Shown here one piece after another: positions 8,157 to 14,505 of a stretch of 29,642 nt of DNA; the stretch's first letter is position 1; the number at the start of each line of letters is the position of its first letter. The position numbers were made by a program, and so were the translations under genes. Under the pieces are notes generated by a model. That model searched no databases. It saw nothing but the letters and a program-made list of their open reading frames with translations, and was not told the DNA's origin. The DNA is from CAYLMG01 sp964568365 (lineage in GTDB: Bacteria > Planctomycetota > Phycisphaerae > Sedimentisphaerales > Anaerobacaceae), in assembly GCA_964568365.1 (NCBI GenBank), contig CAZMQF010000008.1, forward strand, positions 1 through 29,642, written 5' to 3'.

Positions 8157-9038
8157 TTAAAACCTGCAGAATATAAACAGTTCGCAGTCCTGACATTCCC
8201 TGCGAAACCTGCCGATGCAGTTTTCGATAATGCCGATGCGCGATAATGCGAAGTCATATTTGACAGGGTCGCCGGGAGTGATTTTTTTGAAGCTCTCGGT
8301 TATCTCAACAGCGGCCTTTAGTGATACAGTTTTTCTTTTGTACAGGCCTAAAATTTTGCACAGCCTTGCCATATGAGTATCGACAGGCACAATCAATTTC
8401 GATTTATCAATCGATTTCCAGAGTCCCAAATCAACATCATCACTTCTTACCATCCAGCGTAAAAACATATTCAGCCTCTTGCAGACACTGCCTTTAGCAG
8501 GATTGGCCAAAAGATAGCGAAGACCACTGCTGGCAGGACGGCCGAACCGCTCGCTATAGATTTCGTACAGCCGGCCGCAAAAACTTGTCAGAGCGGCTAT
8601 GATATTTTCATCGTTCGGGCTGCAGCCTTCGACAAAGAATTTTTCTATACTGCCGGATTTTTTCAAAACGATTTTCAAAACAGATAGCAAATCGCAGATA
8701 TCATCACCGGTATTAAAACGATGTTTAAATTTTGTAAGAATTTTGCATTTGGTGCTGTTAAAATGAGTTGTGAATTCAAATGGACTTTTGCCGATTATTG
8801 AGAAAAGCAGGTCCAGGTCTTTTTCAATTTGCTGCACCCTGCCGTAAGCAAGCGATGCGCTCAATAAGGCTGCGATTTCCCTGTCGGCTTTCGATTTATA
8901 TCTATATACGAACTGCAGCGGGTCGGGTGGAATGAATTTTCGTTGGTTGTACTTTTTGTATAGCTTCTCAAGGATACTGTGAAGCCTATTTAGCTGACTT
9001 TTCCCATTTAGAGCCGCTAAAGGCTTACGACAAGACAT
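8157..9038 (-). CDS. TIGR02757/DUF2400 family protein, HhH-GPD-like with Cys cluster
   Basis: The 293 residues match the TIGR02757 pattern: PPDPLQFVYRYKSKADREI and ALLSASLAYGRVQQIEKD near the N-terminus, FLRWMVRSDDVDLGLW in the middle, and VPVDTHMARLCKILGL (about 217-232). The VDTH segment and the C-terminal cluster C274-x7-C282-x2-C285-x5-C291 resemble endonuclease III (VDTH with catalytic Asp, then C-x6-C-x2-C-x5-C). The LPGVGxKTA helix-hairpin-helix with its catalytic Lys is not evident. It may therefore be a DNA-binding or repair relative with changed chemistry. The biological role of the family is, to my knowledge, not established. It starts at an ATG at 9038 with AAGGAAAAAAA upstream. 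It is separated from nrdJ by about 340 bases. Confidence 0.8.
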   Translation of the reverse strand: MSCRKPLAALNGKSQLNRLHSILEKLYKKYNQRKFIPPDPLQFVYRYKSKADREIAALLSASLAYGRVQQIEKDLDLLFSIIGKSPFEFTTHFNSTKCKILTKFKHRFNTGDDICDLLSVLKIVLKKSGSIEKFFVEGCSPNDENIIAALTSFCGRLYEIYSERFGRPASSGLRYLLANPAKGSVCKRLNMFLRWMVRSDDVDLGLWKSIDKSKLIVPVDTHMARLCKILGLYKRKTVSLKAAVEITESFKKITPGDPVKYDFALSRIGIIENCIGRFRRECQDCELFIFCRF

Positions 9039-9154
9039 TTTTTTTCCTTAAATTGATATATAATTATAAACTATTTCAACCTCACGCAAATACAATCTTG
9101 ACAAGCTGCAAACCATCGACATCTCAATCATCGGCCGCTAACATACTTAAATGG

Positions 9155-9183
9155 TTGACTGTCGGCAGTAATAGCTTTATAAT
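9155..9183 (+). promoter_or_regulatory. Strong putative promoter of the mntA-hepT pair
   Basis: TTGACT (9155-9160), a 17-base spacer, and TATAAT (9178-9183), followed by GGGAG and a GTG start at 9236. An ACTG-TCGG-CAGT hairpin at 9158-9169 overlaps the -35 and could serve autoregulation. Confidence 0.65.
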
Positions 9184-9235
9184 ATAGCAAAGATTCTAAC
9201 TTAAGCAGCAACGGTACTTTGGGAGAAAGATTGCT

Positions 9236-9526
9236 GTGATAACAAAAGAAGAAATTATCAGCACACTCGCTAATGAAAAAAGTGAACTGCAAAAACAGTT
9301 CAAGGTGCGAAAGCTCGCCCTTTTCGGCTCGTATGCAAGAGGCGACCAGCAGCCGGACAGCGACGTGGATATACTTGTCGAAGTTGACCCATCTATAGGC
9401 CTGGAGTTCGTAACCCTTGCAGACAGAATCGAAAAATTACTTGGAGTCTGTGTTGACCTTGTATCAAGCCGTGCAGTAAATGCTGAAGCGATGGAATATA
9501 TTGGACCGGAGCTGATTTATGTCTAA
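9236..9526 (+). CDS. mntA: MntA-type minimal nucleotidyltransferase (antitoxin)
   Basis: This 96-residue protein has the minimal nucleotidyltransferase motif GSX10DXD (G31-S32 ... D43-V44-D45, in GSYARGDQQPDSDVD). The family transfers AMP onto a partner HEPN toxin and so silences it. It starts at GTG 9236 with GGGAG ten bases upstream; no in-frame ATG lies upstream. The end overlaps the start of the HepT-like gene by 8 bases, the usual order and coupling for this toxin-antitoxin system. It lies beside a long repeat-rich spacer, as mobile defence modules often do. The family call is firm; antitoxin activity is inferred from the partner. Confidence 0.87.
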   Translation: MITKEEIISTLANEKSELQKQFKVRKLALFGSYARGDQQPDSDVDILVEVDPSIGLEFVTLADRIEKLLGVCVDLVSSRAVNAEAMEYIGPELIYV

Positions 9527-9848
9527 AAGACCTGTCGATTTACTCCTGAATGATATCCGCAACGCCATCGAAAGAGCCGAACAATACACCGAAAACCTGA
9601 CAATAGATACTTTTTCAAAAGACCAGAAAACAATCGATGCGGTAGTCAGAAACCTTGAGATCATAGGAGAAGCTGCCAATCGGCTGCCGGAAGATTTCAA
9701 GCAAAGCCACACGAATATAGAATGGAACAAGGTCGTCGGTTTGCGGCACAGGATTGTACACGAATATTTCGGAATCGACATTCAAATCATCTGGCAAATC
9801 CTGCGTAAGGACTTACCCGAATTCCATCATAAGCTGTTCAACGTCTAA
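9519..9848 (+). CDS. hepT: HepT-like HEPN ribonuclease toxin (DUF86)
   Basis: This 109-residue helical protein carries R76-x4-H81-x-Y83 (RHRIVHEY), the HepT active-site motif RX4HXY of HEPN ribonucleases. DVRxA-like and VVRNLEIIGEAANRLP segments typical of DUF86 are also present. In characterised pairs the tyrosine of this motif is the residue modified by MntA. All motif residues are present, so the toxin looks intact. It is translationally coupled to the nucleotidyltransferase. It would cleave cellular RNA in the cytoplasm when freed from its antitoxin. Confidence 0.87.
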   Translation: MSKRPVDLLLNDIRNAIERAEQYTENLTIDTFSKDQKTIDAVVRNLEIIGEAANRLPEDFKQSHTNIEWNKVVGLRHRIVHEYFGIDIQIIWQILRKDLPEFHHKLFNV

Positions 9849-10160
9849 ACTCATATTCAAATTTCAAAGAGCTTTAAGGTTTTTGCAAAAGCGAAGATTT
9901 CCTTGTCTACCTTGGGCACAAGAAACAAAGCCAATATTGGGAAAAACGAAGCCAATTTTGGGCTAAAATTGGGTTTGTTTTGGGTTTGTTTGGCTTTGTT
10001 TTTGGAGCGGCAAAAGGTGCGTAAATTTTCATATCCCTTTGTTAATAAAGGGGTTACGTTCATTTCGGCATTCTGTAAATTGGCTTTGTTTTGCATAAAA
10101 AGGTTTGATTTGTAGAGTTCTCTCGACAAATGTAGAGGGATGAGGACAGAAAATAAACGT

Positions 10161-10188
10161 CCAACATAGAACATCGAACATCCAACTT
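10161..10188. repeat. Heptamer array, NNAACAT type
   Basis: Four adjacent 7-bp units: CCAACAT, AGAACAT, CGAACAT and the diverged CCAACTT. The units share AACAT while the first two bases vary. Confidence 0.65.
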
Positions 10189-10215
10189 TCAATAAAAAAC
10201 GGAGAAATGGGGAAG

Positions 10216-10278
10216 GATGACTGAGGACAGAGGACGGAGAACTTAGAAGTAAGAAGTTAGAAGTTAGAATTAAGAAAC
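10216..10278. repeat. Heptamer array, nine units in one phase
   Basis: Nine consecutive 7-bp units drift from GAGGACA/GAGGACG to TAGAAGT/AAGAAGT. The overall consensus is about NAGRANT. The unbroken phase over 63 bases argues for slippage-type growth followed by divergence. Confidence 0.7.
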
Positions 10279-10407
10279 TGGATTCTAGATGCGGGATGCT
10301 CGTGGACATTGATAAATCCTTTGTATAAATGAACTTACGCTTGAATTTATCTTGGCCTGCCCTTCGACTCTGCTCAGGGCGAGCTGGCCGATACTTGAGG
10401 AACTTTC

Positions 10408-10438
10408 CTCCCTACGTGTGTTTGCTAACACACGGGAG
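10408..10438. repeat. Hairpin in spacer
   Basis: CGTGTGTT (10415-10422) pairs perfectly with AACACACG (10427-10434) around a TGCT loop. CTCC/GGAG extends the stem past a TA bulge. No T-tract follows, so it is not a standard terminator. Confidence 0.5.
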
Positions 10439-10517
10439 TATTATACCAAATTAAGGCGATATATTCAATAAAAAAATAATAAATTTTTTAACCACAGAGT
10501 AATTTATTTTATATTAA

Positions 10518-10583
10518 GCCACAAAGCTCACAGAGACCACAGAGAAATTTTAGACACGGATTAACACAGATTAACACGGATTT
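10518..10583. repeat. Nonamer/decamer repeat module pair
   Basis: Three 9-bp units (GCCACAAAG, CTCACAGAG, ACCACAGAG; 10518-10544) are followed by the linker AAATTTTAG. Three 10-bp units follow (ACACGGATTA, ACACAGATTA, ACACGGATTT; 10554-10583). The same three-unit-plus-linker layout recurs further on. Confidence 0.65.
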
Positions 10584-10620
10584 CGCCTGATTTATTTAGC
10601 CGACTTTGGTGTTCTCATAA

Positions 10621-10743
10621 AAATCTTCTAAAGAAAGCGAGCTTTCAACGAAGATTTCTATTAGTCCACATAAGCAATTCCATTGCTTATATTTATCAAT
10701 CAGCGAAGATGCTTATAGTCTTTTCGATTAGTCGAAAGGACTA
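10621..10743. repeat. Cluster of three strong hairpins
   Basis: Hairpin 1 is nested: AAATCTTC (10621-10628) with GAAGATTT (10650-10657), enclosing GAAAGC-GA-GCTTTC (10633-10646). Hairpin 2 is ATAAGCAAT-TCC-ATTGCTTAT (10670-10690). Hairpin 3 pairs 10716-10727 with 10732-10743, a 12-bp stem with one G-T pair and a TTAG loop. The cluster sits between repeat modules. Its nature is unknown; a mobile-element end or structured RNA is possible. Confidence 0.55.
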
Positions 10744-10891
10744 CGAACCTTTTACAAAGTCAGCGGAGATGTGTGTTTCTACCGGAGGCCGCGATGCGGA
10801 ACGTAAAGAGGCACGCAGGCAGAAACCGCATAGAAATAGCCACGAAAAAACACGAATTTATTTAACCGCAGATTCACACAGATTATTTTTC

Positions 10892-10947
10892 ACCACGAAG
10901 TTCACGAAGAGCCCGAAGAATTTTAGACAGGATAACAGGATTAACAG
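10892..10947. repeat. Nonamer repeat modules, CACGAAG and ACAGGATTA types
   Basis: ACCACGAAG, TTCACGAAG and AGCCCGAAG (10892-10918) are followed by linker AATTTTAG, then ACAGGATA/ACAGGATTA/ACAG units (10927-10947). The architecture is the same as the module at 10518-10583, but with different words. Confidence 0.6.
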
Positions 10948-10976
10948 AAGAAAAATTTAGCCACAGAGAGCAAAAA

Positions 10977-11018
10977 ACAGAATACAGAAGACAGAATACA
11001 GAATACAGAATACGAAAA
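10977..11018. repeat. Heptamer array, ACAGAAT type
   Basis: ACAGAAT occurs four times and ACAGAAG once, in one phase (10977-11011), followed by a diverged ACGAAAA. It is the cleanest heptamer tract in the window. Confidence 0.75.
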
Positions 11019-11029
11019 GGGGAAAAATA

Positions 11030-11125
11030 ACCACGAATTTCACGAAAAGACACGAATTATTTAATCGCTGATTTCGCTGATTATCACTGATTTTTGAGCC
11101 GCCGAGGACGCAAAGAACGCAGAGA
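11030..11125. repeat. Nonamer repeat modules, CACGAATT, CGCTGATT and ACGCAGAG types
   Basis: CACGAATT-type units at about 11030-11058, a linker ATTATTTAA, then CGCTGATTT/CGCTGATTA/TCACTGATTT at about 11065-11095. GACGCAAAG/AACGCAGAG follow at about 11107-11124. Similar CACGAAG/CACGAAT and CACTGATTT/CACGGATTT modules follow at about 11212-11230 and 11303-11325. Confidence 0.6.
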
Positions 11126-11147
11126 AAAAAGAGATTTTGTAAATCAT

Positions 11148-11171
11148 ATAAGTATATGCATATATACTTAT
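11148..11171. repeat. AT-rich perfect hairpin
   Basis: ATAAGTATAT (11148-11157) pairs with ATATACTTAT (11162-11171) around GCAT. A role is not evident. Confidence 0.5.
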
Positions 11172-11362
11172 GGACTATATCAAGGCTTTAATGTTTAAAC
11201 CTGGATTTTTTCACCACGAAGAGCACGAATAAAATTTAGCCATTTAGCACATCCTTGCTACGACGGACAAGCCGTCGGACAGGCAGGGAACACAGAGAAT
11301 TATTTAGTCACTGATTTCACGGATTTCCCGGAAAATATTTGACATTGGCGAGGATTGTCCAC

Positions 11363-11516
11363 GCACCAAATTTAAAAAACAAAATTGGTGCGGGATATCC
11401 CTGTACCGTTCGGTGCAGGGTTTACGCTCATTCTGAGCTTGAGAAATTCTGGAGCCCGTTAGAAGTGGGACGCCAGAGGTGTCTGCCTTGTTCTCGGCGG
11501 GGATTTCTAACGGGCT
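11363..11516. repeat. Structured cassette of four to five hairpins
   Basis: GCACCAA/TTGGTGC (11363-11369 with 11385-11391). CCCTGTACCG with CGGTGCAGGG (11399-11408 with 11411-11420; one G-U pair, inner pairs open as loop). GCTCA-TTC-TGAGC (11426-11438). A 12-bp stem AGCCCGTTAGAA/TTCTAACGGGCT (11453-11464 with 11505-11516) encloses GACGCC-AGA-GGTGTC (11469-11483). Such dense complementarity suggests a structured RNA or a mobile non-coding element. No known RNA family was recognised. Confidence 0.55.
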
Positions 11517-11614
11517 GGAGAGAATCCGAAGCGAAAAAGGAACAACCATTTGAAATAGTGATTAAAAAGTAAAACGTCCTTTGGTCATTGTTTTATCGAA
11601 GAGAGGTTGTGAAG

Positions 11615-12868
11615 CTATTCGACACCTGCAAGCCAGTGGTCAGCGAAAATTGCAAAGTCCAGAAAGTCAACGTCCTTATCAAGGTCAAGGTCTCCAACTG
11701 GGTATGTTAGTTTCAAGAAAGGGTAAGTCTGGTTGTCTTCAATTCCCCAAGTTTCAACAAAATCCCAGTTAGTAAAAGTAGATTTTTGTTTCATCTCGGT
11801 TGTAGTTTTACCGACTCCTCCATCACTGCTTGTTTTTTCGCTGGTCTCAATATCCCAGAAAGAATCAGAGATTAATGTTTCACCATAATCATTCTCCCCG
11901 ACAAGACCTCCAACATAACTATTTAAAATTCCCGAAACCTTGGCAGTTGAATAGCAGTTAGAAATCAAACCCCCTTCCCAAGTTTGCCCAACAAGACCTC
12001 CCACTTTAGACCAACCAGAAACATCACCACTCGAATAACAATTGGTAATTGTGCCAACGCCAACATTATATCCAACTAAACCTCCGACTTTGTACTCTCC
12101 CGAAACGGAAGTAACAGCATAGCATCTGGAAATCGTGCCCTGCCAATTACATCCTGCTAATCCTCCTACTCTTTCATGAGGGGCGTAAATGCTTGCGGAA
12201 GTAGTATAGCTGCAAGTGATAGTGCCAGTATTGGATCCTACCAGTCCTCCAACATGACTATCATCTCTATCCGTTGACGTTCCGGTAATATTGCCACTTG
12301 AATAACATTTTGTAATCATACCAGAATTAAGATAAACTTGTCCAACCAAACCACCAACTACATAGCTGCCAGTAACTGAGGAACGTTCGGCATAACACTC
12401 GGATATGGTTCCTTCTACTAAAAACCCAACAAGAGAGCCAACTCTAATCCCTGTCCCTGCGTTAACATTAGGGTCGATTACCCCCAAATTTTTAATATAT
12501 ACACTTTCACCAGTCCCCCAATAATCTCCAACATAGCCGAAAAGCCCAATGTAATCAACCCCTTTAGAGTCATAAGTAAAGTTGTCTATCTCAAACCAGT
12601 TTCCATCAAACATACCCGTAAAAGGAATAGTTTCATTTCCAATGATATTGAACTGTGTACCTGTGAACTGGGCGAGGTTGATATCGTTTACCATCTGAAA
12701 ATGAGCATCCCAGTAATTTGGGTCAGCCCCTATAGCCTGCATATCGTTAGCGTCTTCAATCAGGTATGGATCGACTTCCGTCCCGCTGCCAAACCAAGGC
12801 TGTCCCTGAGCAGGCAAACATATGCTAAGTACTGCTAAAACTGTTAAAAGAGTCAACTTTTCTTTCAT
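11615..12868 (-). CDS. Secreted GLUG-repeat protein with dockerin-like C-terminus
   Basis: The 417 residues begin with a signal peptide (MKEKLTLLTVLAVLSICLPAQG). Residues to about 110 form a PFGSGTxxDPYLI / FxGxFDGN segment typical of such surface proteins. Six or seven GLUG-type repeats of about 25-30 residues follow (GGLVGQ, GGLVGSN, GGLAGCN, GGLVGYN, GGLVGEN, each followed by I-x-x-C/S-Y-S). The C-terminus has a single calcium-loop motif, DLDLDKDVDFLD (D-x-D-x-D with a final D), then FAIFADHWLAGVE. Such tails are very frequent on secreted Planctomycetota proteins. It is likely an exported adhesive or scaffold protein. The ligand is unknown. Confidence 0.8.
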   Translation of the reverse strand: MKEKLTLLTVLAVLSICLPAQGQPWFGSGTEVDPYLIEDANDMQAIGADPNYWDAHFQMVNDINLAQFTGTQFNIIGNETIPFTGMFDGNWFEIDNFTYDSKGVDYIGLFGYVGDYWGTGESVYIKNLGVIDPNVNAGTGIRVGSLVGFLVEGTISECYAERSSVTGSYVVGGLVGQVYLNSGMITKCYSSGNITGTSTDRDDSHVGGLVGSNTGTITCSYTTSASIYAPHERVGGLAGCNWQGTISRCYAVTSVSGEYKVGGLVGYNVGVGTITNCYSSGDVSGWSKVGGLVGQTWEGGLISNCYSTAKVSGILNSYVGGLVGENDYGETLISDSFWDIETSEKTSSDGGVGKTTTEMKQKSTFTNWDFVETWGIEDNQTYPFLKLTYPVGDLDLDKDVDFLDFAIFADHWLAGVE

Positions 12869-13041
12869 CTCTTATTCCCTTCCAATCGAAAGATTATATA
12901 CCTTCGAACTTATTACAAAAGTCACTGACTCTCATCACTCTACCTTCTTAAAAAATGTTACTAAGACAAGACAACTAACACGAACATCTAAACTTTTGTT
13001 CCATAATAACATATAAAGGACTTTAAAACAAGCAAAATACG

Positions 13042-13083
13042 CTTCATCTGTGGCAAATCACCCTTCATCTGTGACATATTAAG
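13042..13083. promoter_or_regulatory. 21-bp spaced direct repeat in divergent/upstream spacer
   Basis: CTTCATCTGTGGCAAAT (13042-13058) recurs as CTTCATCTGTGACATAT (13063-13079), 15 of 17 bases identical, offset 21 bases (two helical turns). It lies about 175-210 bases upstream of the GLUG gene start and beyond the end of the reductase gene. This is a candidate activator or repressor site. Confidence 0.4.
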
Positions 13084-13151
13084 CCTTATTTATTGCTGAT
13101 AACGCTTTATCAAGAATGGATTAAACTTCAATGAAATCCGGGTTTAGTTTT

Positions 13152-13814
13152 TCAGTCACCGCAGACAATCTTTTTGAATTCATCGAAATCCATTTTTTCG
13201 AGCATTGCACCAAGCCTTTGATGCGGTTTGGCATTGGCCTTGTAGTAATTTATTATTTTGTCGATAAGCTCAAGCGCCTGCTCAGCAGACAATTCGGCTG
13301 CCAGCTCGCGCGAGAGTCTTGGTTTTGCCCCGCCGTTGCCGCCGACAAGCAGCTTAAAACCTTTCGGTGTGCCGACCAGTCCGATATCCTTTATGCAGGT
13401 TTCCGCACACTGGTTCGGGCAGCCGCTGACACCGATTTTCAATTTTCCGGGAAGTGCCAGGCCGTGATATTTTTTATCGAGAGCCAGGCCGAGCGAGAGG
13501 CTGTCCTGCTGGCCGCGCTTACAAAAAGTTGTTCCCGGACAGGCCTTTATGCTTCGCACACACAGGCCGATAGCTGCACCAGCGTCCATCTGCAAATCTC
13601 TCCAGACGTTGTCGATGTCCTGGGCCTGCAGGCCGACGATTGCGATTCTTGCGGCACCTGTTATTTTCAGGGCGGCAGCATTGTATTTCTCAGCGACATC
13701 GGCAATTTCCCGCAGCGTACCGGGTTTGATAACGCCGCAGGGGACGTGCGGAGCGACCGCATAAGTTTTTTTATCCCTCTGAATAATCACACCTTTATCA
13801 CCATCTGCAAGCAT
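13152..13814 (-). CDS. Small siroheme/4Fe-4S nitrite/sulfite reductase-like protein
   Basis: The 220 residues carry the siroheme-Fe4S4 fingerprint C-x5-C (C92-C98, ACPGTTFCKRG) and C-x3-C (C132-C136, GCPNQCAE). The N-terminal ferredoxin-like half has HVPCGVIKPGTLREIADVAE. It is far smaller than assimilatory SirA/CysI or NirB. It resembles the low-molecular-weight sulfite reductases of anaerobic archaea and bacteria, which lack a separate ferredoxin domain. The substrate (sulfite, nitrite or other) cannot be told from sequence. The start at 13814 is chosen because GGAG lies 8-9 bases upstream; an open frame reaches 13880 but adds a hydrophobic tail without a ribosome site. There is no electron-donor gene alongside. 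Confidence 0.8.
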   Translation of the reverse strand: MLADGDKGVIIQRDKKTYAVAPHVPCGVIKPGTLREIADVAEKYNAAALKITGAARIAIVGLQAQDIDNVWRDLQMDAGAAIGLCVRSIKACPGTTFCKRGQQDSLSLGLALDKKYHGLALPGKLKIGVSGCPNQCAETCIKDIGLVGTPKGFKLLVGGNGGAKPRLSRELAAELSAEQALELIDKIINYYKANAKPHQRLGAMLEKMDFDEFKKIVCGD

Positions 13815-13917
13815 AATTTTGACTCCTAAAACAAATTGTAATTTGTAAGCGAATAATAGCAGGAGCAATAAAAAGGTCAATTATAATTTCCTTAAGATAA
13901 ACAAGGCTAAAGGATTG

Positions 13918-13946
13918 TTGACAAAGAGAGAGTCTGAGGATAATTA
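13918..13946 (+). promoter_or_regulatory. Putative promoter of the lipoprotein gene
   Basis: Consensus TTGACA (13918-13923), a 17-base spacer, and TAATTA (13941-13946), followed 44 bases later by the start at 13990. It supports the downstream start rather than an in-frame one at 13915. Confidence 0.5.
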
Positions 13947-13989
13947 TAGGTTAAGAAGTTTTGACACTTTTGCTGGAAAGGGAGTTTTT

Positions 13990-14379
13990 ATGAGAAGGAT
14001 ACAGATTTTAGGAGCAGTTTTGCTGCTGTGTGGTATTGCTGTTTTTATTCAAGGTTGTGTGGCGGTAGCGGCGGCAGGTTTGGGCGTCGGGACGGTTGCG
14101 TATGTAAAGGGCGACCTCGAGGCGGTAGAGGCGGCGAATCTCGATGAGGTGTATAAGGCGACAGAAAAAGCGCTCGATGAGCTGGAACTGGCAGTTACGA
14201 AAAAAAGTAAAGATGCTATGTCGGCGGCAATTGTTGCCAGAGATGCGGCAGACAAGAAGATAACAATCAAGCTTTCGGCAGCAGAAGAGGACGCAACAAA
14301 GATATCAATTCGAGTAGGAACCTTCGGCAATGAGACCAAATCCAGAATGATTTATGAGCAGATAAAAAAATATCTGTAG
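13990..14379 (+). CDS. Small DUF3568-like lipoprotein
   Basis: The 129 residues start at ATG 13990 with GGGAG six bases upstream. A signal peptide ends in a lipobox-like FIQGC with C23 as the lipidated residue. Then come VAVAAAGLGVGTVAYVKGDLEA, helical segments, and ISIRVGTFGNETKSRMIYEQI near the end, a pattern seen in DUF3568 lipoproteins. The protein is probably anchored to a periplasm-facing membrane; function is unknown. The HD-domain gene follows 126 bases downstream and may be co-transcribed. Confidence 0.75.
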   Translation: MRRIQILGAVLLLCGIAVFIQGCVAVAAAGLGVGTVAYVKGDLEAVEAANLDEVYKATEKALDELELAVTKKSKDAMSAAIVARDAADKKITIKLSAAEEDATKISIRVGTFGNETKSRMIYEQIKKYL

Positions 14380-14505
14380 AGACTCAAACAACAGAAGGTG
14401 ATAATTATGAGGACCAGGAGCAGATTGGTATACGAGCATTAAGATGATTAATAGCGGTGAAGTTAATAGAACAAGAGACAGATTTCGAGTTTGAGGAGTT
14501 TAGAG

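Larger units (their letters stand above)
9849..11614. other. 1.77-kb intergenic region rich in short tandem repeats and hairpins
   Basis: No convincing gene is present. The open frames here (for example minus 9857-10309 and plus 10709-10960) run through repeat words and have no domain signal or good ribosome sites. The stretch contains GGGTTTGTTTT-type 11-bp words (about 9966-10000), heptamer arrays (10161-10278, 10977-11018), modules of three 9-10-bp units (10518-11320), and two hairpin clusters (10621-10743, 11363-11516). Most repeat words run purine-rich on the plus strand. A CCTTCGACTCTGCTCAGGGC-like word at about 10363 also looks like a dispersed repeat. Confidence 0.75.

Noticed and set aside
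9857..10309. 150-codon open frame on the minus strand in the spacer
   Set aside because: It runs through heptamer and GGGTTTGTTTT-type repeats, its composition reflects these words, and it has no ribosome site or domain signal.
10408..10438. Terminator for the mntA-hepT operon
   Set aside because: The stem is good, but it lies 560 bases downstream and lacks a T-tract on either strand.
10709..10960. 83-codon open frame on the plus strand
   Set aside because: It overlaps hairpin 3 and several nonamer modules; the predicted peptide is basic low-complexity sequence.
10977..11018. CRISPR array
   Set aside because: Units are 7 bp without spacers; no array of 23-40-bp repeats with unique spacers and no cas gene in the window.
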